Source: Microbacterium sp.
GTDB taxonomy: Bacteria > Actinomycetota > Actinomycetes > Actinomycetales > Microbacteriaceae
Direction of reading: 5' to 3'
Length of the DNA: 64,000 bases
NCBI RefSeq assembly: GCF_017305435.1
Contig: NZ_JAFKIP010000006.1
Span: forward strand, 124,001 to 188,000
Part shown: one piece after another, positions 1-8,490 of the stretch
How the letters are laid out: every line of letters starts with the position of its first letter
How positions within the stretch are numbered: position 1 is the first letter of the stretch
Position numbers and translations under genes: made by a program
The notes under the pieces: generated by a model
What the model was told of the DNA's origin: nothing
Database searches by the model: none
The model's input: the letters and a program-made list of their open reading frames with translations, nothing else

Positions 1-38
1 TCCTGCCAGGCGCCGACGCCCCGCCGTCACCACCGCCG

Positions 39-989
39 TCACATGTCGGCGGGGGTCCACTCCGAGACCTCGTCGAGGTCGGCGACCTCGGCCGCCGTGA
101 GCTCCGTCGTCGCGCCCGCGAGGAGGTCCGGCACCTGGGCGAGCTTCGACGCCGACGCGATGGGGGCGACGACCGTCGGCTTCGCGCGCAGCCACGCAAG
201 GGCCGTCGCCGCGATCGAGACGCCGTGCGCATCGCCGACGCGCTCCAGCACCTCGAGGATCTGCAGCCCCTGCGGCGTCGCGTACGTCGCGGCCTGGCCG
301 GCGCGCGGCGACGCCTGATCCTCCGGCTCGGTCGACCGGTACTTGCCGGTGAGGAACCCCTTCGCGAGCGAGAAGTACGGTACGAGCGAGAGCCCCAGCT
401 CCTCCGCGACCGGGACGATGTCGTTCTCGGTCTCGCGGTGGACGAGGTTGTAGTGCGGCTGGATCGCGACGGGCTCCGAGACGCCGAGGTCCCGCGCGAT
501 GCGCACCCACTCGCGGATCCGATCGGCGGAGTAGTTCGACACCGCCGTGTACCGCACGAGACCGTCGGAGACGAGCTGCCCGAAGGCGGCGACGGTCTCT
601 TCCAGCGGCGTCTCGGCGTCGTCGAAGTGCGCGTAGTAGAGGTCGATCGACTCGACGCCGAGGCGCTCGAGGGATGCCTCGGCCGCTGCCCGCACGTTCG
701 CCGCGGCCAGTCCCTTGAACTGGGGATGCTGGCTGACCTTCGTCGCGACCGTCAGGCCCGTGTGATGCCGGCTCGCGAGCCACGCGCCGAGGATGCGCTC
801 GCTCTCGCCGCCTTCGTGGCCGGGCACCCAGGCGCTGTACGAGTCGGCCGTGTCGATGAAGTTGCCGCCGCCGGCGTGGAACGCGTCGAGGATGGCGAAG
901 GAGGCGTCACGGTCGGCCGTCCAGCCGAACACGTTGCCGCCGAGGGCGAGGGGGAAGACGTCGAGGTCGCTCGTGCCGATGCGGGTCAT
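39..989 (-). CDS. Aldo/keto reductase
   Basis: Predicted NADPH-dependent oxidoreductase of the aldo/keto reductase superfamily, probably cytosolic, reducing an unidentified carbonyl substrate. From the chosen ATG (989) the protein is 316 residues, normal for a TIM-barrel AKR. The tetrad is visible as Asp46 (FIDTAD), Tyr51, Lys84 (ATKVSQ) and His121 (YYAHFDD). An upstream in-frame ATG at 1022 would add 11 residues that do not look like AKR sequence; GGAG lies just before the chosen start. It is transcribed away from the small membrane-protein gene at 1046. The substrate cannot be told from sequence. Confidence 0.9.
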   Translation of the reverse strand: MTRIGTSDLDVFPLALGGNVFGWTADRDASFAILDAFHAGGGNFIDTADSYSAWVPGHEGGESERILGAWLASRHHTGLTVATKVSQHPQFKGLAAANVRAAAEASLERLGVESIDLYYAHFDDAETPLEETVAAFGQLVSDGLVRYTAVSNYSADRIREWVRIARDLGVSEPVAIQPHYNLVHRETENDIVPVAEELGLSLVPYFSLAKGFLTGKYRSTEPEDQASPRAGQAATYATPQGLQILEVLERVGDAHGVSIAATALAWLRAKPTVVAPIASASKLAQVPDLLAGATTELTAAEVADLDEVSEWTPADM

Positions 990-1045
990 ACTCCGATCCA
1001 AGCACGGCACGCCCCGGCGCATTCCCCGCCGCGTACAATCACGTC

Positions 1046-1345
1046 ATGTTCGGTGCGGCGGTGATGTGGGTCTTCCTCTTCTCCCTCATCGCGCTGCCCG
1101 TGTACTTCGTCTGGTACGCGTGGGACACCGCGCGCAGGCGGCGCCGTGGCGAGTCGATCTCGCGCCCTTCGGGCGGCTCATTCGGTTTCGACGAGGTCTG
1201 GCGCCCCACCGCCGCTGAGGCGCAGGCCGTCTGGGAGGCCGAGCAGATCACGCCCGCTCCCGCACCGACGCCGCGCGACGGCCCGGGCGTCATCACGGGC
1301 GGCCGCATCGTCATCGAGACCGGCCTGCGTCCACCGGCGCGCTGA
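1046..1345 (+). CDS. Small single-pass membrane protein, function unknown
   Basis: A 99-residue protein with one N-terminal hydrophobic helix (about residues 5-25), then an Arg-rich stop-transfer stretch (RRRRR near 31-35) and a Pro/Ala-rich cytoplasmic tail. I do not recognise a family beyond small actinobacterial hypothetical membrane proteins. A TACAAT hexamer at 1034-1039 sits 7 nt before the ATG and no Shine-Dalgarno is visible, so the transcript may be leaderless. Codon use matches the neighbours and supports a real gene. Confidence 0.7.
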   Translation: MFGAAVMWVFLFSLIALPVYFVWYAWDTARRRRRGESISRPSGGSFGFDEVWRPTAAEAQAVWEAEQITPAPAPTPRDGPGVITGGRIVIETGLRPPAR

Positions 1346-1362
1346 CGCGCGCCACGCCCGCG

Positions 1363-1433
1363 GAGTTTCGGGCGCGTAAAGCGACCGAAACTCGATTCGC
1401 GAGAGCTTCGGGCGCTTGAGGAGACCGAAACTC
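1363..1433. repeat. Two tandem copies of a palindromic intergenic element
   Basis: Two hairpin units about 40 bp apart follow the small membrane-protein gene. Unit 1 pairs GAGTTTCGG (1363-1371) with CCGAAACTC (1385-1393). Unit 2 pairs GAGCTTCGG (1403-1411) with CCGAAACTC (1425-1433), one arm carrying a single change. The loops both contain GCGC. It looks like a dispersed genomic repeat rather than a simple terminator, since there is no T-run. Confidence 0.6.
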
Positions 1434-1519
1434 GGCCGAGTGCGACTGTGTGCAGGCATCCGGATGCCGCGGCATCCATTCACGGGAATGGAACGCTCGG
1501 GCGTACGGTTGCAGTCATC

Positions 1520-2548
1520 ATGCAACGCTTCGGAACACTCTCGTTCGGACACTACGGACCGCTCGGCGGCGGGCGCGAGCTGACCGCCGGAGACTCGCTC
1601 CACCAGGCGATCGACCTCGCCCAGGGGATGGACGAACTGGGCGCGAACGGCGTCTACTTCCGCGTGCACCATTTCGCGCGTCAGCAGGCCTCCCCCATGC
1701 CGCTGCTCGCGGCGATCGCCGCGAAGACCGAGCGCATCGAGATGGGCACGGGCGTCGTCGACATGCGCTACGAGAACCCGCTGTACCTCGCCGAGGAGGC
1801 CGCGGCCGTCGACCTCATCTCCGACGGGCGACTGGCGCTGGGCGTCAGCCGCGGGTCACCCGAGACGGTCGTGCGCGGGTACGAGAAGTTCGGCTACACC
1901 GCTGAGGACCCGCGCGGCGCCGACCTCGCACGCGAGCACTTCGACCTGTTCTGGCGCGCGATCGGAGGCGAGGGCATCGCCGAACGCGACCCGAACTCCC
2001 CGTTCGGCGGCGGCAACGGGCTGCAGCGCATCGAGCCGCAGTCCGCGGGGCTGCGCGATCGCATCTGGTGGGGCGCAGGGTCCCGCGACACCGCCGAGTG
2101 GGCGGGCCGGATGGGCCTCAATCTCATGTCGTCGACCCTCGTCACCGAGGCCGACGGGCGCCCGTTCGACATCCTGCAGGCCGAGCAGATCGACCGCTTC
2201 CGGACGGCGTGGAACGAGGCCGGGCACACCGGCACGCCGCGCGTGTCGGTGAGCCGTTCGGTGTTCCCCATCACGACCGCCGAGGACGAGCTCTACTTCG
2301 GGCACAGCCAGGAGGGCGACGGGATCGGCTACATCGACGGCTTCCGCTCGACGTTCGGCAAGACCTACGCGGCATCCCCCGACGTCCTCGTCGAGCAGCT
2401 GCAGCAGGATGCCGCCGTCATGAGCGCCGACACCCTCATGCTGACGATCCCGAGCCAACTCGGCGTCGCGTTCAACCTGCACATCGTCGAGGAGTTCGCG
2501 AAGCACGTCGCGCCCGCCCTCGGATGGAAGCCGAACACCGAGAAGTAG
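1520..2548 (+). CDS. LLM-class flavin-dependent oxidoreductase (luciferase-like)
   Basis: A 342-residue bacterial-luciferase-fold monooxygenase, predicted to use reduced flavin (FMN or F420). The sequence has the typical N-terminal strand (FGTLSFGHYGPL), the VYFRVHHFARQQ segment, and the MGTGVVDMRYENPLYLAEEAAAVDLISDGRL block typical of the family. The start ATG at 1520 was chosen because the 24 residues encoded upstream are not family-like. A TACGGT hexamer lies just upstream and no clear Shine-Dalgarno is present. The P-loop gene follows after 10 bp and may be co-transcribed. The substrate is not predictable. Confidence 0.88.
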   Translation: MQRFGTLSFGHYGPLGGGRELTAGDSLHQAIDLAQGMDELGANGVYFRVHHFARQQASPMPLLAAIAAKTERIEMGTGVVDMRYENPLYLAEEAAAVDLISDGRLALGVSRGSPETVVRGYEKFGYTAEDPRGADLAREHFDLFWRAIGGEGIAERDPNSPFGGGNGLQRIEPQSAGLRDRIWWGAGSRDTAEWAGRMGLNLMSSTLVTEADGRPFDILQAEQIDRFRTAWNEAGHTGTPRVSVSRSVFPITTAEDELYFGHSQEGDGIGYIDGFRSTFGKTYAASPDVLVEQLQQDAAVMSADTLMLTIPSQLGVAFNLHIVEEFAKHVAPALGWKPNTEK

Positions 2549-2558
2549 ACTCCGCGTC

Positions 2559-3194
2559 ATGCTCGGCGCGCGAGACCCCCTTCCGATACGCCCGCGACGG
2601 ATCCTCGTCGCGGGCGTATCAGGTGTCGGGAAGACGACACTCGCACGGCGACTATCCGGCATCCTGGACATCCCGCACACCGAGATCGACGCGCTCTTCC
2701 ACGGCCCGGACTGGACACCGCGTGCGTCGTTCGCAGACGACGTGCGCGCCCTCATCGCGCGCGACGCGTGGATCACGGAATGGCAGTACTCCGACGCCCG
2801 CCCTCTGCTCGCCGAGCGCGCCGACCTCCTGGTGTGGCTCGATCTGCCCTACCTCCGGGTGACCCTGCCGCAGGTCGTGCGGCGCACGGTGCGCCGCCGG
2901 TGGCGACGCGAGGAGCTGTGGAACGGCAACCTCGAGGGGCCGCTGTGGGCCTTCTTCACCGACTCTGAGCACATCGTCCGGTGGTCCTGGTCGACTCGGC
3001 GGACCTACGCACCTCGGGTCGCGGCGCTCCGCGTGGAGCACCCTTCCCTCACGATCGTGCGTCTGCGGACACCGGGCGACGTCGAGGTCTGGCTCGGCGC
3101 CGTGGCGGCCGGGGAGCGCCGCCGTCACGACGATCCGTCGCCGCCCACGATCAGTCGGAAAGATTCGCATACGACGGGCATGTCCGGTTCGTAG
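2559..3194 (+). CDS. P-loop NTPase, adenylate-kinase-like / topology-modulation-like
   Basis: A 211-residue P-loop protein with Walker A GVSGVGKT at residues 19-26, followed by the helix LARRLSG and the motif IPHTEIDALFHGPDWTP typical of the FlaR/topology-modulation group of small kinases. RRTVRRRWRREELWNGN in the middle resembles the lid region of these proteins. The last 70 bp overlap the 3' end of the convergent ASCH gene, so the C-terminal 20 or so residues (low complexity) may be a read-through tail. Its substrate is unknown. Confidence 0.8.
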   Translation: MLGARDPLPIRPRRILVAGVSGVGKTTLARRLSGILDIPHTEIDALFHGPDWTPRASFADDVRALIARDAWITEWQYSDARPLLAERADLLVWLDLPYLRVTLPQVVRRTVRRRWRREELWNGNLEGPLWAFFTDSEHIVRWSWSTRRTYAPRVAALRVEHPSLTIVRLRTPGDVEVWLGAVAAGERRRHDDPSPPTISRKDSHTTGMSGS

Positions 3195-3595
3195 CCGCGC
3201 GGCCCCTCGGAGTGCTCGGTCCAATACCGCTTGTGGACCTCCCGCCACGACGAGAGCGTGCGGTCGCGCTCGCCCTCGGCGAATGCGTGGGCCGCCGCCA
3301 CCTCGTCGAACGGCACGACGACGACATCGGTCGTCTCGATGAGCGCGCGCGGCGCACCCATGCCGTCGAGGATGATGCTCAGTTCGCCGGCCTGCGGCAG
3401 CGCATCGCCCGAGAACTCGTAATCCCACACGGAGGACGCCGTCGCCGTCTTCGTCCCCGCGAGGACGAGCTCCAGTAGTCCGTCGGCGTGCTCGCGCGTC
3501 GCGCCGAACGCCCATGCCGAAGGCGTCTCCTCGGGCAGGCCGGCCACATCCGCTCGGCACCGCTGCCAGAACTCCGCGATCGCGTCGGCACTCAC
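3125..3595 (-). CDS. ASCH domain-containing protein
   Basis: A 156-residue protein of the ASCH superfamily, a small beta-barrel with a PUA-like fold thought to bind RNA or modified nucleotides. Visible family features are FWQRCRADVAGLPEETPSAWAFG near the N-terminus, LVLAGTKTATASSVWDYE (the GxKxxT motif near residues 44-49), and the C-terminal EGERDRTLSSWREVHKRYWTE block. Its 3' end overlaps the convergent P-loop gene by 70 bp. Some homologues are amidohydrolases of acetylated cytidine, so an enzymatic role is possible but not shown. Confidence 0.85.
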   Translation of the reverse strand: MSADAIAEFWQRCRADVAGLPEETPSAWAFGATREHADGLLELVLAGTKTATASSVWDYEFSGDALPQAGELSIILDGMGAPRALIETTDVVVVPFDEVAAAHAFAEGERDRTLSSWREVHKRYWTEHSEGPRGYEPDMPVVCESFRLIVGGDGSS

Positions 3596-3633
3596 CCACC
3601 CAGCGTACGGCGCCGAACGGTCAGCGCGTGGCC

Positions 3634-3731
3634 GTTCATAACTCCTTCGAATCGGCGCAGGCCACGCCGGCCTCCCCCGGAAACACGCGGTTCTCCGGCG
3701 CCACGCCGCACGGATCGAAGGAGTTGTGCAC
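3634..3731. repeat. Long inverted repeat, about 98 bp, intergenic
   Basis: AACTCCTTCGA (3640-3650) is repeated inverted as TCGAAGGAGTT (3715-3725), with partial pairing continuing outward to 3634 and 3731. The 64-bp centre is GC-rich and has internal CCGG-bounded self-complementarity. It fills the gap between the ASCH gene start and the stop of the membrane esterase gene. It looks like a mobile or dispersed palindromic element rather than a terminator. Confidence 0.55.
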
Positions 3732-3753
3732 GGGCCGGGCGCCGCTCACCCGC

Positions 3754-5049
3754 TCAACCCGTCGAGAGCCCCAGCAATGGATACAGGACGGCGAATCCTT
3801 CGATCAGGCCGCCCTTGAGAGCGTCGCCCGTATGCCCCGCGCCGGGAACGTCGTAGCGCACGACGGTCATCCCGACGCTCTTCGCCGCCGCGGCGACGCC
3901 GTCCGCCGCCGCGATGTACTCGGGATCGTCGGCCCCTGCCGTGAAGATCGCGGTCATCCCCTGGAACGTGCCCGCGGGCGCCGCGGCCATGATGTTCACC
4001 GGCTTGGATGCCTCGAATGCCGCCGCCGAGCCGCCGTAGATGATCTTGGTGATGTTCTCGACCTGCTCCGACCCGCCGTACGGCTCGCCCGACACGCTCA
4101 GGATGTTCTTCCACAGCTGCGGCGAGCGCACCCCGAACGTGAGCGCACACCCGCCCCCGTTGGAGTAGCCCGCGATCGTCCAGTAGGCCGGATCGTCGAT
4201 GATGTTCAGGTTCGCCTTCGCCCACGCCACGACGTCCACACTCACGTACGTGCGGGCGTTGCCGTAGGCCGCAGAATCGGCGCACGCCGTGTCGGCGCCC
4301 GAAGCCCCCAGCTGGTCGGCGACGATCACGATCGGCGCGAGGCCGTCGTGCTGGGATGCCGCGGCATCCAGCACGTCGCTGATCACGGTCGGGTCGGGGT
4401 TGCCCGGGTGCCCCATCATCATGATGACGAGAGGAAGCGCGGGGGCGTTCGGGACGAGAGCGGCGGGAGGCAGGTACACCCCGGCGGGGCGCGCGTCGAA
4501 CCCCGACGCCGTCCCCGGGATGACGGCGCTGCCGCGCTGGCCTTTCGCCGGCATCCCTTCGGGAGCCGTCCAGGTCGCCGACAACGGCTGCGCCGGTGCA
4601 CCCTGCAACTCGGCGGGCGGCGTCGGGAGCGTGATCGGCGGGCGATCGGGCAGGCCGAACACCGAGCCGAGCGTCGGATCGAGGCCGAACGTCGCATTGA
4701 TCGCGACCGCCCCGGCCAGCGCGAACGCGATCGCCGCGACGACGGACACGACCGCACGCCACACGCGGGCGCCGACGATGCCGCCGAGGGCGAACCCGAC
4801 GAGGGCCAGCGCCCCCGCGCTCCACCACAGCACGAAGTCGGGCAGGTCGTCGCCGAACGCCTTCGTGAGGTTCGCGACGAGGACGGCGATCGTCGCGGCG
4901 CCCGCCCCCAGCGCGGCCCCGATGATCGCGGCCTGAACCGAGCGCAGCCGCCATCGCCGCGCGAGGAGGACGACGAGCAGCACCGCCGCCACGGAGTACA
5001 CGATGACGGGAAAGGGGCCGCCGATGATCTGCAGCTCCCAGATGTACAT
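3754..5049 (-). CDS. Membrane-anchored alpha/beta-hydrolase (esterase-D-like)
   Basis: A 431-residue protein with four predicted transmembrane helices (about 13-30, 38-60, 72-94, 98-119) followed by an extracytoplasmic esterase domain. The hydrolase part shows a nucleophile elbow GYSNGGG with Ser296 and a late His in GAGHTGD near residue 405, as in putative esterases related to feruloyl esterase, esterase D and mycolyltransferase. The combination of a four-helix anchor with a secreted-type esterase is common among actinobacterial esterase family proteins. The substrate may be a cell-envelope ester, but that is inference. Confidence 0.82.
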   Translation of the reverse strand: MYIWELQIIGGPFPVIVYSVAAVLLVVLLARRWRLRSVQAAIIGAALGAGAATIAVLVANLTKAFGDDLPDFVLWWSAGALALVGFALGGIVGARVWRAVVSVVAAIAFALAGAVAINATFGLDPTLGSVFGLPDRPPITLPTPPAELQGAPAQPLSATWTAPEGMPAKGQRGSAVIPGTASGFDARPAGVYLPPAALVPNAPALPLVIMMMGHPGNPDPTVISDVLDAAASQHDGLAPIVIVADQLGASGADTACADSAAYGNARTYVSVDVVAWAKANLNIIDDPAYWTIAGYSNGGGCALTFGVRSPQLWKNILSVSGEPYGGSEQVENITKIIYGGSAAAFEASKPVNIMAAAPAGTFQGMTAIFTAGADDPEYIAAADGVAAAAKSVGMTVVRYDVPGAGHTGDALKGGLIEGFAVLYPLLGLSTG

Positions 5050-5147
5050 GAGGTGACACTAGACCACGGAGAGTGAGCGCCCGGTGAGCGCACGAACGGT
5101 GCTTTCCGAGACACCTGATCAGACCACTGGCGCGAAAGGGGAAAGCC

Positions 5148-5786
5148 GTGAATAATAGTGGTATGACCACAGGTCGCCCGGCGGGCTACAGCGCCATATC
5201 CAGCTACTCACGCGTCGAGATCCTGCACCTCGTACAGGATCGTCCGAATCGCACCGTCTCCGAGCTCGTCTCGGCCACGAAACTCCACCCCAACACCGTG
5301 CGCGAGCACCTGCAGCGCCTCATGGACGACGGCTACGTCGTCTCAGAGACCGAACACCGCACGACGCGCGGCCGTCCGCGCGTGCTCTACTCCGCGAGTG
5401 ACGGCGTCACGGCTTGCAGTCCCGTCCAGCGGCGCAAAGCACGCGACGCCGCCGAACGCGGCGACCTGATGCGCCGCGTCCTTCCCGGATCCGCTCCCGA
5501 GCTCGACACCGCCGCACTCCACCAGATTGACGCACTCGTCGAAGACCTCGAAGGGGCGGGGTTCGACCCCGTCGTCGACGAGAGCGAGCTGACGGTGGAG
5601 CTCACGCCGTGCGCGCACGCGTCGTCGCAGGCATCCCACCGGGAGACCCTCTGTAGCGTGCACCTGAGCATCATGCAGAGCGTGCTCAGCTCGGCCGACG
5701 GTCCGCTGTCGGTCGACGGCATGCGCTCATCGTGCGACCCGCGCGAGTGCATCGTCCAGCTGCTGCACGCGTCGCAGAAGGCCTGA
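5148..5786 (+). CDS. HTH regulator with four-cysteine C-terminal domain, upstream of cyd genes
   Basis: A 212-residue winged-helix regulator (HTH about residues 21-60, wing TTRGRPRVLY 72-81). The C-terminal domain carries Cys155, Cys169, Cys196 and Cys201 plus His172, arranged as in SufR-like ArsR-superfamily regulators that bind an Fe-S cluster. The GTG start was chosen because AAAGGGG lies 5 nt before it; an ATG at 5163 is the alternative. It lies 109 bp before cydA on the same strand, which suggests redox or NO-responsive control of cytochrome bd. The Fe-S assignment is inferred from cysteine spacing, not shown. Confidence 0.8.
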   Translation: MNNSGMTTGRPAGYSAISSYSRVEILHLVQDRPNRTVSELVSATKLHPNTVREHLQRLMDDGYVVSETEHRTTRGRPRVLYSASDGVTACSPVQRRKARDAAERGDLMRRVLPGSAPELDTAALHQIDALVEDLEGAGFDPVVDESELTVELTPCAHASSQASHRETLCSVHLSIMQSVLSSADGPLSVDGMRSSCDPRECIVQLLHASQKA

Positions 5787-5895
5787 CCTCCCAGAACCTG
5801 CGCATGGGTTTATTCACGGCCCACCCCCTCCTGCGCTGAGAAAGACCTGTGTACCTTCAGTCACAAGGAAGACCCACCTCCGGGGAAGGACTGCG

Positions 5896-7341
5896 ATGGA
5901 CTTCTTGGACCCGCTCCTGCTCGCACGCTGGCAGTTCGGCCTCACCACCCTGTACCACTTCATCTTCGTGCCGCTCACGCTCGGGATGTCGTTGTTCGTC
6001 GCGATCTTCCAGACGATCTGGCACCGCACCGGCGATGTGAAGTGGCTGCACCTGACGCGCTTCTTCGGGAAGATCTTCCTGATCAACTTCGCGATGGGCA
6101 TCGTCACCGGCATCGTGCAGGAGTTCCAGTTCGGCATGAACTGGTCGAGCTACAGCCGCTTCGTCGGCGACGTGTTCGGCGCTCCGCTCGCCTTCGAGGG
6201 CCTCATGGCCTTCTTCTTCGAGGCGACGTTCATCGGACTGTGGATCTTCGGCTGGAACAAGCTGCCGCGCCGCGTCCATCTCGCGACGATCTGGATCACG
6301 GTCGTCGGCACCTGGCTCTCGGCCTACTTCATCCTCGCCGCGAACGCGTTCATGCAGAACCCCAAGGGCTACCAGATGTCCACCGAGGGGCACCGCGCCG
6401 AGATGGCCGACTTCTGGGCGGTGCTCACCAACCCCGTCGCCCTCACGCAGTTCCCGCACACGATCTCCGCCGCGCTCATGTTCTCCGCCGGCGTGATGAT
6501 CGCCGCAGCGGCCTGGCACCTGTCCCGCAAGCAGCATGACGAGACGATGCGCCCCGCCCTGAAATTCGGTCTGTGGGGCATGATCATCGGCTTCGTGTGC
6601 GTCTTCCTCTCCGGTGACCAGCTCGGCCTCGTGATGGTGCAGACCCAGCCGATGAAGATGGCCGCCGCCGAAGCGCTGTTCAATACGGCGTGCGGGCCGG
6701 ATGCCTCGTTCTCGCTGTTCTCGATCGGGACGCCCGACGGCACCGGCGAGGTCTGGTCGCTGCGCGTGCCGTACGCCCTCGCCTTCCTCTCCACGCACGA
6801 CTTCAACGGCTGCGTCGAAGGCATCAACGATCTCAACGCGCTCTACACGAACGAGATGTTCCCGCAGTTCGCCGACCAGGTCGGCGGCAACTTCGCCCCG
6901 ATCCTCTGGGTCACCTACTGGGCGTTCCGCTGGATGATGGGCTTCGGCGTGCTCGCGACGGCGATCGCGGTCGTGGGGCTGTGGGTCACCCGCAAGGGCG
7001 CGAAGCGTCCCGTCGCCGGTTGGATGTGGAAGATCGCGATCTGGCAGGCGCCGCTCGCCCTCCTCGGCATCCTCGTCGGCTGGATCTTCACCGAGATGGG
7101 CCGTCAGCCGTGGATCGTCTTCGGGCTCATGCTCACTCAGGACGGGGTCTCCCCCAACGTGCCGGGGTGGACGGTGCTCATCTCGCTCATCGCCTTCACT
7201 CTCATCTACCTGGCGCTCGCGATCGTCGAGTTCGGTCTCATCTTCAAGACCGTGCGCGAAGGCCCCGCGCCGCTCCCCGGGCCCGATGACCCCGATCCCG
7301 CCGACCTCGCCGTCGAAGAGACGCCTTCGACGGTCTACTAG
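5896..7341 (+). CDS. cydA: Cytochrome bd ubiquinol/menaquinol oxidase subunit I
   Basis: Subunit I of cytochrome bd, the membrane oxidase that couples quinol oxidation to O2 reduction at low oxygen. It has 481 residues with about nine transmembrane helices. Family landmarks are the N-terminal LLARWQFGLTTLYHF (haem-ligand His region), FPHTISAALM (second haem His) and GRQPW in the quinol-binding region. The Q-loop is short, as is usual in Actinobacteria. It is followed by cydB after 8 bp, with a stop-GGAG-ATG arrangement suggesting translational coupling. No convincing sigma-70 promoter was found in the 109 bp upstream. Confidence 0.97.
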   Translation: MDFLDPLLLARWQFGLTTLYHFIFVPLTLGMSLFVAIFQTIWHRTGDVKWLHLTRFFGKIFLINFAMGIVTGIVQEFQFGMNWSSYSRFVGDVFGAPLAFEGLMAFFFEATFIGLWIFGWNKLPRRVHLATIWITVVGTWLSAYFILAANAFMQNPKGYQMSTEGHRAEMADFWAVLTNPVALTQFPHTISAALMFSAGVMIAAAAWHLSRKQHDETMRPALKFGLWGMIIGFVCVFLSGDQLGLVMVQTQPMKMAAAEALFNTACGPDASFSLFSIGTPDGTGEVWSLRVPYALAFLSTHDFNGCVEGINDLNALYTNEMFPQFADQVGGNFAPILWVTYWAFRWMMGFGVLATAIAVVGLWVTRKGAKRPVAGWMWKIAIWQAPLALLGILVGWIFTEMGRQPWIVFGLMLTQDGVSPNVPGWTVLISLIAFTLIYLALAIVEFGLIFKTVREGPAPLPGPDDPDPADLAVEETPSTVY

Positions 7342-7349
7342 GAGCTGAC

Positions 7350-8381
7350 ATGGATCTCGCAACTCTCTGGTTCTTCATCGTCGGCGTGCTCTTCGTCGGG
7401 TACTTCGTCCTCGACGGGTTCGACTTCGGCGTCGGCATGTCGCTGCCGTTCCTCGGCAAGGACGAGGTCTCGCGCCGCCAGGTGATCAACACGATCGGCC
7501 CGGTCTGGGACCTCAATGAGACCTGGGTCATCGTGGCGGGCGCGTGCCTGTTCGCGGCCTTCCCCGAGTGGTACGCGACCCTCTTCAGCGGGTTCTACCT
7601 GCCGCTGCTGCTCATCCTCCTCGCGCTCATCCTCCGCGGCGTCTCCTTCGAGTACCGCCACCAGCGCGACGACATCCGATGGAAGCGCCGCTTCGACTGG
7701 ATGATCACGATCGGCTCGGTCGTGCCCGCCCTCCTCTGGGGCGTCGCGGTCGGCAACATCGTGCAGGGCGTGCCGATCGATGCCGACAAGAACTTCACCG
7801 GGTCGCTGTTCACGCTCCTCAACCCCTACGGGCTGTGGGTCGGAGTGACGACGCTCCTCCTGTTCTTCCTGCACGGCGTCTACTTCGTCGGGCTCAAGAC
7901 CGACGGACAGGTGCACCACGACGCGCAGGCGCTCGGTAAGAAGCTCGCGATCCCGACCGTGATCTTCGCGGCCGGCTGCGTCGTGTGGACGATCGCGATC
8001 GCCGCCGGCCGTGACGCGCCGCTGCTGTGGGCCGTGATCGCGTGCGGAGTCATCGCCGCGGTGGCACTCCTGGCATCCGTCGCCTTCAACTGGGTGGATC
8101 GTGACGGTCGCGCGTTCGCCGCGGGCGCCGTGACGATCGTGTTCGCGGTGCTGACGCTGTGGCTGGCGCTCTTCCCCTACGTCATGCCGGCCTCGAACGA
8201 CCCGGCGAACAGCCTCACGATCGCGAACGCCTCGTCGACCCAGATGACGCTCGAGATCATGAGCTGGGCGGCGCTCGTCTTCCTTCCGCTCGTGCTCGCC
8301 TACCAGGCCTGGACGTACTGGATCTTCCGCAAGCGTGTCACCCGCACGATGATCGAGAAGGCCGAGGCCTCCGCGCACTGA
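7350..8381 (+). CDS. cydB: Cytochrome bd oxidase subunit II
   Basis: Subunit II of cytochrome bd (343 residues, about eight transmembrane helices). The start LATLWFFIVGVLFVGYFVLDGFDFGVGM is the family signature, as is GPVWDLNETWVIVAGACLFAAFPEWYATLFSGFYLPL. It partners CydA in the cytoplasmic membrane. It follows cydA by 8 bp with GGAG in between and precedes cydD by 109 bp. The C-terminal IFRKRVTRTMIEKAEA tail is cytoplasmic. Confidence 0.97.
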   Translation: MDLATLWFFIVGVLFVGYFVLDGFDFGVGMSLPFLGKDEVSRRQVINTIGPVWDLNETWVIVAGACLFAAFPEWYATLFSGFYLPLLLILLALILRGVSFEYRHQRDDIRWKRRFDWMITIGSVVPALLWGVAVGNIVQGVPIDADKNFTGSLFTLLNPYGLWVGVTTLLLFFLHGVYFVGLKTDGQVHHDAQALGKKLAIPTVIFAAGCVVWTIAIAAGRDAPLLWAVIACGVIAAVALLASVAFNWVDRDGRAFAAGAVTIVFAVLTLWLALFPYVMPASNDPANSLTIANASSTQMTLEIMSWAALVFLPLVLAYQAWTYWIFRKRVTRTMIEKAEASAH

Positions 8382-8490
8382 GCGTGTCTCCGTTCGTCGG
8401 ACCGGCGGGGCGGGAGTCGCCCACCGGTGCACGAGGGTCGGCACCCGCACCACGGTCCCGACGAACGACGCGGTAGGGCAGGATCGAAGC

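Noticed and set aside
5847-5868. Possible CRP/FNR-like site before cydA (TGTGT-N8-TCACA)
   Set aside because: The spacer is 8 nt, not the 4-6 nt expected, and half-sites are imperfect, so I could not support it.
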